Assembly: GCA_033026295.1 (NCBI GenBank)
Contig: CM065176.1
Location: 9,527,945-9,591,944, forward strand
DNA from: Channa striata
Lineage: Eukaryota; Chordata; Actinopteri; Anabantiformes; Channidae
Length of the DNA: 64,000 nt
Direction: 5' to 3'
Under the pieces are notes generated by a model. That model did not search any database. It was not told the origin of the DNA and saw only the letters and a program-made list of their open reading frames with translations. The translations under genes and the position numbers were made by a program. Every line of letters begins with the position of its first letter. The first letter of the stretch is position 1. Positions 21,050 through 34,000 of the stretch are shown in pieces.

Positions 21050-21202
21050 TGAGCTCAGAGATGCTGCCCACTCTTGTGGCCAGTAAACATTGTTCAGTGG
21101 AACGCAGGTCAGACTGACTATAGCTGTTTCCATCTCCGCTCTTTCCCGCTCGCTGCTGCTGATCCCTGTGAAGAGTCAGACCCTCGGGTAGGCTGAGCAC
21201 AC
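21050..21202 (-). CDS. abtb3: ABTB3 (BTBD11) coding exon (most upstream in window)
   Basis: A 153-bp exon, phase 1 at both ends. The acceptor is CTCTCCTCCTCAG and the donor is GTGAGT at 21049-21044. It encodes VLSLPEGLTLHRDQQQRAGK, then SYSQSDLRSTEQCLLATRVG and SISELS. The final A of the exon plus GT of the 6216-6420 exon makes the Ser before DLVSRAM. V-L-S-L-P at the start and LLATRVGSISELSDLVSRAM across the junction are conserved in the ABTB2/ABTB3 family, N-terminal to the ankyrin repeats. The exon that should precede it, a long first exon in the family, was not found up to 64000. Confidence 0.92.
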
Positions 21203-22629
21203 CTGAGGAGGAGAGTGAGAGATAAATTATTATTTGGACAGTGATATTTAAAAACTTGTTTTGGCTAATATTGTATTTACCCAGTAGAGGACATAAGGGC
21301 AATAAAATGTCTCCTTAATGTATTGGAGTGCATTACATTAAGAGGGGGCTTAGAACTATGACTCTACCACCCAGCCTTAAAGATAAATGAAATATAATAC
21401 TGGTAATTATGCCTTGTGCAGCAGTCATAAAATTCTCCCAAAGGTAATATTTCATAGTCATTCGAACTAAACACGCCTCTGTGTTTTAGTTACTCTTCTT
21501 CGCTCTGAGGGTGTCACACAGTAGCAGACTGCTCTTCATTTTCCTTGGCTGACAGTTCCTCGCTCCTCTGCTGCTTGTGCTGCAGCCGTCTTACTGTTTG
21601 CAGGGTGTCAACCAATAAAATGCCTAAAAGCTGGGACTCTTTGCTCAGCCGCCTCATCACAATAAGAATGTGGCTTTGGTTTTAATGGCTGCTCTCTCAT
21701 GGTGTGCTGTTAATTTAATGCACGTGCTGCCTGCAGCAAAGGTGGCATTCTTCATTCATTATTTGGGAGCAAACGGGTACTCACAGGATTATTAATTTGG
21801 ATCGTCAGTAATGGGACAGAAGGAGATTCTAGTGGGTTATGCTAGAAGCAGATAATGTAGCCTGTGGGCTCAAGACGTGATGATGTGCGGGGTGCACAGT
21901 TTCATATCTCAAGTGACTTTTAAGGCTATTTGTTAGATTAGCTGAGCTACATGGGCATCTCTACATACTCCCAAAGTCTCGTAAATAGAGAAACAAAAGT
22001 AAAGAGAGTGACTCCTTGCTGTGGCATCCTCCCATTTACATCTTTGCTCAGTTCTGAGCAGAGATCTACTGACAACCGGCAAAACTATGGAATTACATCA
22101 TCACCTTCATCACTGTGCACCAGTGTCAGGTGTCCTCAGCCACTACAGTTTTAATCCAATGCCCCAGAGGAGCCAACAAAGTCAATTATGAAGAAAAGAA
22201 ACATACTTTGTATTTCTGCAGAATTGTGTCTGCAGGCATGTCTTTGAAACTTCTCCTTTATTACTTTTATTGCTCAAAATGTGCCCTCTTTGGTGAGCAG
22301 TTGTGCAAACTCCAGGAAATCCATCTTAAACCATTTAAAGCAGCAGGAGGGATACCCTGGCACCTCATGCTCACTTTCTTCTCAAACAATTATATACCAA
22401 AGTAAATAGCCCACTCAAGCTCAACCACAGAATCCATGACCCACCTATTTTATTGAGCACAGACTACAGGTCCCCCTGGTGTGATTTGGCAGAATACTGA
22501 GCTGCAGGCGCCATGATTTTCATAATTGACTCAAGGATAAAAAAAGATCTCATTCACTTTAAACCTGGTCGTATCACTTACGCTTTATTTATTTATCTAT
22601 ATGTTTGACTTGAGTTGAATTTTCTGCCG

Positions 22630-23200
22630 GAGGTTGCTCAGGCCATAGTAGTAATTAAATTTGACTGTTCATGCAAAATGGATCTTAAAGTGCTTCGCAA
22701 AGGCAACGACTGAAAACAATCAGAAACATATGGCACGTGGTCTGGAGAACGGGGAGGCAGAGTGAGGAGGGGGCTGGACAGACCCTCTGGAAGATGGCAT
22801 AGGCGGCAGAAGTCCTTCGGAACACAAAAGGTAGCAGGAGTCCGGCAAGCTAGAGACAGGGGTTCGAGGCAGACTGATGAATTGGCCGAGAGCTTCACCA
22901 CGGGGGAACGCACTCAGCTGCTGAGGACTGGTGCTTTTGATTAGCAACTGGAGGGTCGGACAGTCACATACATGGCTGGACTAGAGGCTCGACAAATGAA
23001 CTGGCAGAGAATGAATAAAAGTGAGTGACCTATACTGGGGAGACTGATTAAAACAGAAAACAGGTGTCTGGGCTGGAGAAAGGCAAAGCAAAGGTGAGGG
23101 GACCAGGTGCGAGTGTGTGTGTCAGGCAGATAACTGGGAACAGGGACAAAGAGGAAAAGGGGCAAAAATAGTAAAATCAAACTGTGACAAAAAGCCAAAA
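22630..23200. repeat. Possible LTR-derived dispersed repeat
   Basis: Purine-rich sequence with AGCTAGAGACAGGGGTTCGA, CAGACTGATGAATTGGCCGA and a tail of short motifs such as GACTGATTAAAACAGAAAAC and AAACTGTGACAAAAAG. It resembles the antisense side of a fish Ty3/gypsy LTR (solo LTR) by general pattern. I cannot delimit its ends. Confidence 0.35.
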
Positions 23201-23264
23201 AAATATAACAACCATGTAAGTAGTAACAGGCCTTTTGTACTAGATATTATGACATTTTGTTATT

Positions 23265-23403
23265 TTGGCACTTTTATCCAAAGGCACAAACACAGGAGCG
23301 ACTTGGAACTGTGTGTGTCTTGCTTAAGGATCAGAGGAGCTGAGGATTGAACTGCCAACCCTGTGGCTGTTGGACAACCTGTTCTGCCTCCTGAGCCACA
23401 GCT
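23265..23403. repeat. Dispersed teleost repeat, copy 2
   Basis: Shares the CTTTTATCCAAAGGC core, a GGATTGAACTGCCAACC segment and a CCTGAGCCACAGC tail with the same family as 1480-1672. It is more diverged. Confidence 0.6.
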
Positions 23404-25489
23404 CCCCCCCGAACACAAACGATGGCTGCTTTCATTTAACTGCTTCACTTTCAGGGTTATGGCATTGTGCATGCTGGCTTATCGTTATGGATTATTGCAG
23501 GGCTGGTCTGTGGCGTAGGCGACAGGCGGTTCGCCTAGCACACAAATCACACTGTTACACTTACGTCTTTAACATTGCTGGTTTTAGACCGTCAAACTCT
23601 GACCAAACGAAGCAGAATGTCGTCCAGCAGTGTGTGCGCACTTCATGCATGTGGTACAGCGGCTCTAAGTTCATAATTTAAATTATTATTATTATTATTA
23701 TTTTTGCTTTAGACTGGAGTAGCAAGCATATAATCTGCAGTGAAATCACGCCATGTTCATAATAAAACCAGCACCATCAAAGCTGTCACTACATTTTTAT
23801 GTCCAGTTAAAGTGGAATCACATTTTTGTGTGTAAAGTTGATTATTACAAGCAGTTTTTGTTCACCGCAACAGCTCTAACATTTACAACAGTGGCCTTAC
23901 TGCAACCATGACACTCTTTGAATCACTTAAATAAAAAACGATAATCTAATAATCTAACAAGCAGTCAAACTAGTAATTAAAATAGAATGTATTTACTTCA
24001 TTTTTACACAATATGTACTGTAGTAAAAACACATTATAGTTACACATGTGCTTTTAACTCTCCAGCTCCTTAACCTTGGTTTCAAGGAACTAACAGGACC
24101 AGCTGACAGCTCTCAGGATAGACTGAGGCAAGGTGACTCACTGGTTGTCTGCGTCCTAATGCAAGGCTGTGTCTACCCTCGGGGAGGAACTGATGGAGCT
24201 CTTACATGCCAGCCAGACAGACAGCCACTCTCTCTCTGTCTGTTTGCGTGATGAGAAGTCTAGTGTGTATTTTCCTTGTGACACTGCAGCAGAAATGCAA
24301 TGTTCTCAGGTACACATACAGTAACCTGCGAAACATGTTGGCTACTGGCTACAACTGTAATAACACAACATTTGGTTATTGATTCTGGACGTAAAATGAC
24401 GAGAGATGCCGTGTTTTACGTATGGCAGCTATTTGGTGTGGCTGTGGAGTAGAGGCTAGAGTAGTAAATGTAGTAGTAGTAAAAGAGCAGAGGAGGATGA
24501 ATGATGCTCCAAGCACGATAAAGCACAAGTGCAAGAGTTGGTTTTGGGACGTGATTGAATGGTGATATTCTGTAACAGGCAGCTGGAGGAGATGCAGCAC
24601 AGATACACAGATCCCACACTCTGTGAGGGCAAAATGAAATCACTTAACAAAGCTGCAGCCAAAGCATTACAAACGATCAATTCACTTTTGACGAGGCAGT
24701 TTTATGTATTTGTCTGTTTTTATTTATGTGCTTAAGTTTTTCTTTGTGCATTTGGGTTCAAAGGAAAAGCTTGACATTTCTCTTGACATACAGCCAAAGG
24801 TACTTATACCACTCATGTCTGTAAGGTAAGTACAGTCCTGAGCAAACAGCTTCTGTAGTAATAAAAAATATATATTTTTTACTCACGATATTACGAGCGT
24901 ATTTGCATCCAGCTAACTGCATCTTTCCATTGATTTTATGCGCAATCACACCACATCCTGTCTGAATGCACAATAAGAACAAGCAGCTGTTTCACGGTGA
25001 TAAGGGCCAAATGTCACTTAACTGTCACTTAAATGTCAATTAACTGATGAACGGACATTTTTACAGTTCGGTTTTTGTGTCTTCTGTGTCTGAGCTGAGC
25101 CTAACTAAGGAAAAGCTGACAGAACATACAGAGTTTTCTTGAAAGAAATGTAGAAGCTTAGGAGCTTTGGCCAAAAGACACAATACTACAGAAGTACAAG
25201 CAAACATTATGATGCTCTTCATTTTCATTTTTACTCTTTTTTTTTATGTATTTGCCTGTCAGACAACTACTGCAGTTTGGATCCACTCTTGTTTGTAACA
25301 GCTGACTTGAGTTGACTAAGGCAGTGGGGCAGGAATGTTGACCTCGATGTCGCTCCTACCCTGCACTTAAGTCTATTTTGGAGGAACACACTGGGAAGCG
25401 CACGTCCCCAAAGACACTGCTGCGCTGCTGGAACGAGCAGTCAAGCTGTTATTTGGCAACTTGTGATGCAACGCAAATTGTCATAAATG

Positions 25490-25511
25490 TATATATATAT
25501 ATATATATATA
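25490..25511. repeat. (TA)n microsatellite
   Basis: About ten TA units in AT-rich intron. Confidence 0.95.
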
Positions 25512-27080
25512 AACAGGAAGACAACGTTAAAGCAGTACTAAAGCAGCAAGTGCCAAGTGGGCAGTGTGACAGAATGAAAGCAAAGCAGAAAAAACACAAG
25601 TGGCCTAACGCAAACACACTTTAAGCGATAGCAGAGAGAACAAGATATAGAGTGTTCTTATCGCACTATTATGGCTGTAAAGGGTTAATCGTGTTGTTAT
25701 TGTACATGGATCACACTAGTGCTGCCCCACTCTGGGCTTCGGCTCTGTTCTGCCAGGCCAGATGGTTACCATATGTATACCAAGCGAGCAATCATAGGGG
25801 GAGACGTAGTGAGATGGAAAGCAGGAAACTGAGTAGTGACGTGTGTTAAGATGTGTCAAAATGCCTTTCCTACTCTAAATGACTGCTTTATTCATTTTGA
25901 ATAATTTCCACTGTGTGTTGAGCTGCAGAAGAAGAAGTGTAAATATGAAACTGTGTTTTTAAAAAGTGGTGTTGGTATGCATGGGTAGACTGTAAATCTC
26001 CAGAGGTACAATCTTGGTTTGGGTTCTCAGGTGACCACAGTATGGTCTGAGGCAGCCACAAGTCTTAAATGGGTTGGTCCCGTGCCAGCAACAGGGTTAA
26101 AAAGAAACACTGTCCAACCGCAAGTCCTGTGAGAAAATACATGTACACATGCAAATGTCTGGTTAAATTAAAAAACTGGCAGAAGGGGAAGACATGAACC
26201 ACAAACGCATGCACGCACATGAATGCTAATATACAATCAGGAACTGCAAACAAGTTAATAACAAGCCACGTTGCGTCGAACAGCAAAGTGGTGGCATACA
26301 AAAGCAGACGCACAGTGATAATTATTGGTAATTAAAAAGTTTTAATCCTAGGCACTTGTCTAGTTGAAGTGTGACATGCTCTGCAGACAGAAGAATGTGT
26401 TTAAATAGAACCAAACTGAATATTTCCCACTGCTGGGCAACCACATTCACTATGCAGTCTGCTAAAGATCCTCTTACTATCCCCGACAGAGAGGACTGAA
26501 AAAAGCTCATTTGTTACTCTGAAAGAAACACACAAGCCCCTTAATGTGTTCTTACACAAATATGAGCAAACCATTAAAACTGTGGTTTATTTTTGTGTTA
26601 AATAAGAAAAACCAGCAGTGGTCCACATTCTGCTCTGTTTCAAACAGGTAATAACGAAACATGCAACATGAACGAGACGCTTTCTTGATCCCTCATCAAC
26701 ACCACTCCCACACGTGGAGGTCAGAGGTCGAAGACAGCGTCTCCTGGAGCTGATAGTGAGTCACTGTCTCCAATCTTCTACAAGGACACTTCAATAAGCA
26801 CACAACCCAGTTAATCGGTTTATTACTCTGCTGCCCTCTGCCGTGTTGCTGCTTCACTTGTTATATGTGAATGATGTGTACGCGTGTGTGTGCAGCCTTT
26901 TATTGGCTCGAGCCCATTAGACAAAATCAAGAAGCAAACAGAATGCGCTCACACTGATTCTGTCCATACTGTTTTTGCCCACCCTTGTTTGGCAGCCTCT
27001 GAATTACAAAGCTTTTCTCCATTAGCTAAGCACTATTTTCCACAGTAAGAGGGTGTCTACTTAATCTGTAAAATTGGTTC

Positions 27081-27351
27081 TTAAAGCTGTGCTACGCAAT
27101 ATTTTTTTGTTACTGTACTAACAATGTCTAAAATGCATGCTATATGAAATCTAAAGAGAATTATCATCCATGGCTCTACCAAACTCTCCAGCGTCTTTTA
27201 GCTGATTTGGGGGGTTTTAAGTTAACAATAAACGGCTCTGAAAAACCTTCTCAAGGCTAAATTGAAAGTGCATCATTTTGCAGCCTGTTTCTGCAGCTCT
27301 CAGGTGGTGACAAATGTGGTGGGGTTTAAAATCCAACATCTGCAGCTTTAA
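27081..27351. mobile_element. Possible MITE with 9-bp inverted ends
   Basis: Starts TTAAAGCTG and ends CAGCTTTAA, an exact 9-base inverted pair about 270 bp apart. The interior has no coding capacity. The TTAA at the outer edge could be a piggyBac-type target site, but the short match may be chance. Confidence 0.4.
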
Positions 27352-27572
27352 AGGTGAACTTTGTGATTCCACCTCCTCTGGAAGTTCCCACTTTTGACTA
27401 ACTGTGTAAAGAAGGTGAATAATTATTCAACCACTTATTTCTGTTTTACTTTTAATTAATTTACATTATTTTGTAGGGATATGTTTTCGCTTGAATCTTT
27501 TTTATCATAAAAAAGCCCAAATTAAATCAAACATTGTTCAGTGCTGTGATAAACCAAACTTCCAAAGGCTTG

Positions 27573-27582
27573 AATATATATA

Positions 27583-27616
<34 letters not shown>
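27573..27616. repeat. TA-rich microsatellite
   Basis: Imperfect (TA)n, interrupted by CTG. Confidence 0.95.
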
Positions 27617-27617
<1 letters not shown>

Positions 27618-28481
27618 AATTATTGCAGGCAGCTTAACAATAGCAACACGCAATATTTAAAAGGAGACCGACATGAATAAGTCAAGTGTGAAAACACGCA
27701 TGCAAATACATAGCATGCAAGTCCCATCCCACACACAATAGACCATAAATTCAAACACACACACTGACGGGGGACTTGTGACGGGTGACCGACGCACAAC
27801 AAGGCCACAACTAGAATTATGCAATCGCCTTCAATCCGAGGGAAACCAGCCTCCCTGCAGGATGTGTGTTATTCCACCCTGAGGTAGCCGCTCTCATACT
27901 ATTATTTCTCTCTTTTCATCTCATTTCTTCTGTCAAGGTTAATAAGTCTGCATGTAATATCCCTGAGTTGCACGCTTCCCGCAGGATGCTTCCCAGACAA
28001 TGCTGGCAATCAGCAGCAGCAGGGAAAAATCTAAAGTCAGTGAGCCATAATCTCTATGCTCACCCTGCATTACCTCTCTATGAGCTTCTGGGAGTGTTAC
28101 AGCAGCACTACATGTACAGTATTTCCTCCACTACAATTATTTAATTTAACGATCAGATTTGGAGAGAGAAAAAAACTGGGTTGTGTGGTCTATTGCGTTT
28201 TAGGAAAATCAAAGCTGGAGTTGCTGTGAATTACAACTCTGAAAAATGGTACGACGTTCTGAAGTAATTGCTCATTTAGCACTGGGAGCGTTGGAGGATA
28301 TGACTAATGTCATAAAATGAGATTTGCAGTTTGGGGATATTTCCCTGTGGGTCATTTTAAAGGGAGTGACATCATATTGGTCATGATATTACATGAAATC
28401 TCAGCATCATAAATGTGAAGCAAAGCACAAAGTACTGTAGGTAAGATTCTAAATCCTTAAAGAAGCAAAGCTACAGTCACC

Positions 28482-28486
<5 letters not shown>

Positions 28487-28513
<27 letters not shown>

Positions 28514-28548
28514 AGAGTGAGAGAGAGAGAGAAGGAGAGGAGAGAGAC
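28487..28548. repeat. Compound (GT)n-(GA)n microsatellite
   Basis: About 13 GT units passing into GA-rich purine sequence. Confidence 0.95.
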
Positions 28549-30599
28549 ATGAGGGTTTTCCAAGAAAGTGTGTGGGATGCATCGTGCTGGTCAAAAATGA
28601 AACAAACCACAACTCTCATGAACTATTAATAGTGTTTACCAACATTTTTACATTGGCTGTTCCTGATAAATATTTCTGCACATTTATGTAACCCGGATTC
28701 GACACCGCAGAGAGACACTGCGTTACATTTCCTTGTGAGAAAACCTACTGCAGCTGCCACTGTTCCTACTCTCCCTCTTTACAAGGGCAAATTTCAGAGA
28801 GTCGATGTCACTTTTAAAGGCGAAAGATTCGGCGTGAACGAGAAGAAAGACATTGGCAATGAGGAGAAGAGAGGATTGTTCAATATATTCAGGTCAAAAC
28901 ATTACAGAAAGCACGGCTTCTGAGGAGTGATGAGAAATGTTGAGGCCAGGATATTGTAATCCATGGCACAGTCTGTTCAGAGGAGGCTGACTGAGTTGAA
29001 GGACATCGAATATGTGTTATAATAATGAAACAGTTCAGCGATAACTCTGGCAGCTTTGTAAGGCCACTTGGAAAGACAAGAAATAACTAATTAATTGATC
29101 CCAATAACACACCTTCCTCTGTCTCATACAGTGATGTGTTAAAAACACATCATTGTATGTAATAAAATGCACTTTCCTGTGTTTTCTTATTGTTTAGCAA
29201 CATTAGGAAGCATTAATTTCTATCCATCCTTTTCTCCTTTTATTTAAAGCCACAATATGCAACCTGAGCTAACAGTAGCGTGAATCTCAGCGTGAATCCA
29301 TCGCCTGTTCTGCCTTGCGCTCCCTCTCACTGCTTTCGTCTATACACTGTGCCAGGCTCAGCACAGTCCCTCAGGGTATTAGTCATTATCCATTTAAAAT
29401 GAAAAGAAAAGAATGGTGCAAAAAATTTCTAATGAAGTGGAGATTGTTGAAATTCAAAAACCTTTAGGAGTGAATATGTCTGCACTGCTGCCACTGCTGT
29501 TCTGTGAGTCCAGGTCACAGCAAGTCTCAACAGCAACTCTCCAAAGCAAGCTATGTTTTGAAAAGGTTTCTCAGTGTAGCATTAATTTCAAATTACATTA
29601 TTTACATTTGAAAGTATTTACATTTGTCCACCTTTATTTGCAATTTTTTTTTATTACCAAAATAAATAATTTAAAAATACCTTGATATGCTGTAAACACA
29701 ATGCATGCGCTTGAAGGTTGGTTTCAACAGGAAATGTGGATGCATTTAAAAATGCTACACATACACTTCCATCATATTTTTTCATGTCTTCATGACCATT
29801 TTCTATGATGTCTTGCATGTTACACATTCACATATACTAACTACTATATGTTTAATAAACCATCTAGTACCAACAGCTAACTGCTAGCCACGAAATTGAT
29901 CTCCATGTTCCCCCTGGCCCCTCCCAGGAGTCTCATGTCTGCAAACTGGCAGAAATAATCTGATAACTGCTGCCATCCCAGCAGACCGGCCAGAGCCTGC
30001 TGTCTTGTGCGTCACTACAGAGTCAACTCAAGTGCATGCCTCGCCCTCTCCTTCCTCATTTACTTTCTAAATGCTGGCTTGTTCTATTGACGGTGAGCAG
30101 ACGTGTCACTTATCACTCACCTGCAACGATTACACCCTGCAGGGTGTCCGTTCTTTGTGCTCCACTTCATATTTAAAAGATAAAACTGCAATGTCCCTTT
30201 GGTGTATAAATGTGTGTGAATTTAGATGAATGTGTATTCATCTGTCATGTACTGCATGTTTGCCTTTATGTATAGCTACATGTGTTTATGCATGTTTGCT
30301 TTTTCGTAATCATCTTTAAAACATTTAATATATTAACTGTGGGTAAGGCAAAGCAGCACAGCAGCCAGCCACTGACAATAAAAAAATATTCTCAAAGAAT
30401 GGCTTGAGCGACTTCTCAGAGTTTCTTTTCTGAATGTTGACTCATTACTCTTCCTTGAGTTTTTTCAGGATGGGAGACTAGCAATTTATGAGGCATAGAG
30501 CTCCAAATTGCTCCGTAATTGTTTAACTCACCTAGTGTAATCTATCATTCTGACTTTGCAAAGTGGCTGCTTGTAGCACCGACACTGAATGGAAGTGGG

Positions 30600-31000
30600 C
30601 CATGCCTGGTGATGAGACCTGGGGCTGTGTGCGGCCCCCGCTGCTTCTCCCCTCTCCCTGAGGGGTGACCCTCACTGTGCAAGGCCGCTGTTAGCAAATA
30701 TCCCTGTCATTTTGAAAATGAAGAGCACCCCTATCAGAAGTGTTATCATTCAACTTTGAACAAAGCCCAGATCCTAATGGGAGGAGCCCCACTGATCTCA
30801 ACTGTAGTGCCTATTATGGAAAATGTGAAAAGTCTGACGAAAAACAATGGCCTCTTTGTCGAGCCCTGTGAGGAAACCACTGCTCGCATAATTAGGGGTG
30901 AGAATCGGTTAAGCTGTAATTGAGCAATTTGCAGCATCACTCACTAAATTAGCAGCGAAGCTCATCTTTAAAAAACATGTCCTGTTGCACATGTAACCCA
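30600..31000. other. Candidate conserved non-coding element
   Basis: A non-repetitive block of balanced composition with homeodomain-type ATTA/TAAT cores (GCATAATTAGG, CTGTAATTGAGC). No microsatellite, no transposon and no sustained coding frame. It looks different from the surrounding intron, but conservation is a guess without an alignment. Confidence 0.3.
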
Positions 31001-34000
31001 TCAAATTTAAGTCACAGAGAAAGTGCTGCTACTGTAACTTGTGCATCATAAGCAGACATTATCTAGACAAATCACTCAAGGTTTTAAACAAGGGAACGTT
31101 CGGAGCAGGATTGTTACTGCAGGCTAAAACTGTCACAGCCTGCGCCAACAGAACATCCTTCAACGAAACACACACACCGAGCCAAAGGAAATAAGGTATC
31201 GCATTTTGGGTGTCTGCCCTGCACCAACCGACTTGAGTCAGCTGCAGGCGGCAGGTAGGTTCTCCCTCCAGCTCCTCCAGGTTCTCCCCCACATGTTTTC
31301 CCAGCCTCTCCCCCAGGCACACTGCTTCTGCTGTGAGAAGCACGGTGGGTGGAGGAGGCTGGCTGGCAGGGAGCAGCCACTTCAAATCCAAATACAAAGG
31401 CATGGAACATGCACGTCACGCTCACACATGCATGGCTGCACACACACTTACACGTACACATCTGTTGTACATGTGCACATGCAAACACATACACGTAGAA
31501 TATCCATCTTTTCCTCTGTTGCCGTTTCAGGCTGCAGACTTGTGAGATTCATGCAGAGTGCATGCCAGGAATATAAATGCAAAAAGAGAGTCATTGTTGA
31601 AACAGCCAAGTTCAGCGTTCAACTCTCGGCTCACTTCTTGAGTTGGGGTTCATGTAAAATTTTAAGAGAGCAGAAAAAGACACGGCACAAAAGTCAAACT
31701 GTGTAGTGGGGTGTGTGTCCTGACCTCACAGTCACAGTTTGTACTAAAATGTTTAAAAATCTATAGCGAAATGTTTCTGATCGACTTTATCCTCCCAGTG
31801 CGATAAAACAGGAAACTAGCGCTTCCCTTCTTTATGTTTAAACCCTCCTTCCCTCCGTGATTCATCTTCACCATCAAAATGCATCACTGCGGCTTCAGCC
31901 CTCTAACCAGCTCAGCCACATGTCCCATCACAGTGTTGCATCCCACATCCCTCCCAGGTCTGTGAAGGAGATGCGCAGTCCATCATCATCAGGTCACTCA
32001 TGCTCAACTCATTAGCCATAATTAATGGTGGCCATGTCCCACACTGCCCCAGGCACTATGGAGTCCAAATCTAACCCGCGCTGGCCCCACCCAAACCAGC
32101 CAAAGCAAGCACAAGTTGTTTTTCTGCTTGGTTGGCTGTGGCACTTCATCCGTGCAACTTAATGGACTTGGCTGCATTGCCAGAGATGGAAATTGGCCAA
32201 CGCCAGAGAAAAAAAATTGACCTTTTAAAAGTGAAGTCACATTTTCTGTATATATCAGTTTCTTCATGGAGAGTGATAGTCTAACTTTGAAGTAAAGCGA
32301 AACATATTGCTTTGAAAATCATGGCCGTTCTATGCATGACCACATGCATTAATACCTCAACAGTATCAGAACGAGGTAGCTATGAGTAAGGCCTACACAT
32401 TAAACGTACTGACCTACGAAGCCAAATGCTTTGCCTGCCTCATTTCTCCACTTCAGGCCAAAGTCCCAAAGTCAGTGAGGCATGAAGGCAAGTCAAGTAC
32501 AGAGTTTCAGTAAAGATTAGCAAACAGATGCCAACGAACGTTATTATTCAAACCGTGACTGCCATGACTGACTGGTACTGCACACACACACACACAAAAA
32601 ACTTTTTTGGCAGTCGTTATAAATTGTATTGGTGAACCAATGACACGAGGATTCAATGAGTTATAAGGCTTGTACCAGGCTTACGAGCCCTGTGTCTTGT
32701 TCAGCAAAACGAGAGAACAAATACCCACAGACCTGCCGCAGTTTAATATCATGCTGTCAACAGTGTTAAAGTCTCCATAATGGTATTAATAGGCTTATGA
32801 TTTCTGCTCAAACTGCGATCCATTCTTCTTGTTGTTGCTTTGCCTGCAAGTAATGGGTTCCGTAATAGATTTTCTCTGTTTGTGTTACCTAGTGCCCTCG
32901 AGCCATTAAGAGCAGTCGCTTCTGTTTTCACAATAGACACTCTCATATGCATTATATAATGCTGACTTAGCTGTCAGGGGTATTACAGCCAAGTCCTTGA
33001 TGGAGGGTATTTATTTGAAGAGAGGACCTAGGCCTCTAACTTAAATGTGCCTCTTAGAGTTTTCCAAAACACTCAGTGGCCTGTTCAGAATCAGAATCTC
33101 GATCAAAGTTAAAGCTCGGCGTGGCCATTAGACTTGTGGCCATCACTTATTTTCTTTTAATTATCTCCAACAGCTCACCCACCAGTGACCCTTGTGTGTA
33201 TGCTTGGGATTAGCTCATGCTTGTGCGCAGTGACAGTAAAGCGTGCCATGGCGATGAAGTGCCTCAGAGTATGGGAACCGCCTCTGTGAGCACGGGTGTG
33301 TTTGTGCGTTTTACTACAGATTAGGCGGCACATTTGCATGGAAGGTCACAAATCGTCCTTTGACTCCTTTCACGTACGATCATTTTAAAGTGCGGTAGTA
33401 ATCTATTTGAGTCAGTTCATGCCACGTCACATTAGCTACCTTTATGTTTTCCATGCAGGATTGTGTGGTCCCGTCTTTCCTGCGGCCATGTCAGGATGGC
33501 TGAAGGATGAAGGATGAATGACAGTGACACAGCCTTTACATATGTCAGGAGGCATCAACCAGAGTTTTCCACCGCATACAGTAGATGGACCCAATCAAAT
33601 AATTTCTGGCTAATTAAACAGGCATATGTCGCTCTGAAGTTTTACAAGCAACCAACAGTGTCAAACTGTAACCAGCGAGTCTTCAGATTAGTAATCAGAA
33701 ATGCACAGCTGAGATAAGAGCATTCAGATGTGGAATCCACTTTTAATAATGAAATAAAAATGACTTAGCTATAAAGTTATAGTACGTGTGTTTTATCGTC
33801 TTCATCGGTTACTGTGGCATTCTTGCTTGAGGTTAAACACACATCAATTTTATGTGACCTGTTACACCTACTGACATAATTATTTTAAGACCCCTCTACA
33901 TATTATCACAATCCTATTGTACATTTTATCAGCAACTTCTTTCTATTTTTACATTATTTGAAATTCATGCTGAACCTCTGCAGGAAAATGTCTGGTCCAA

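Noticed and set aside
20850..21302. A 150-codon minus-strand frame
   Set aside because: It is exon 21050-21202 plus intron on both sides; the poly-(CV) run is the CA microsatellite and the tail is a Tc1-like fossil.
31206..31706. A 166-codon plus frame with long minus frames opposite
   Set aside because: Low-complexity His/Thr stretches from CA-rich DNA, with no domain; open frames on both strands reflect composition.
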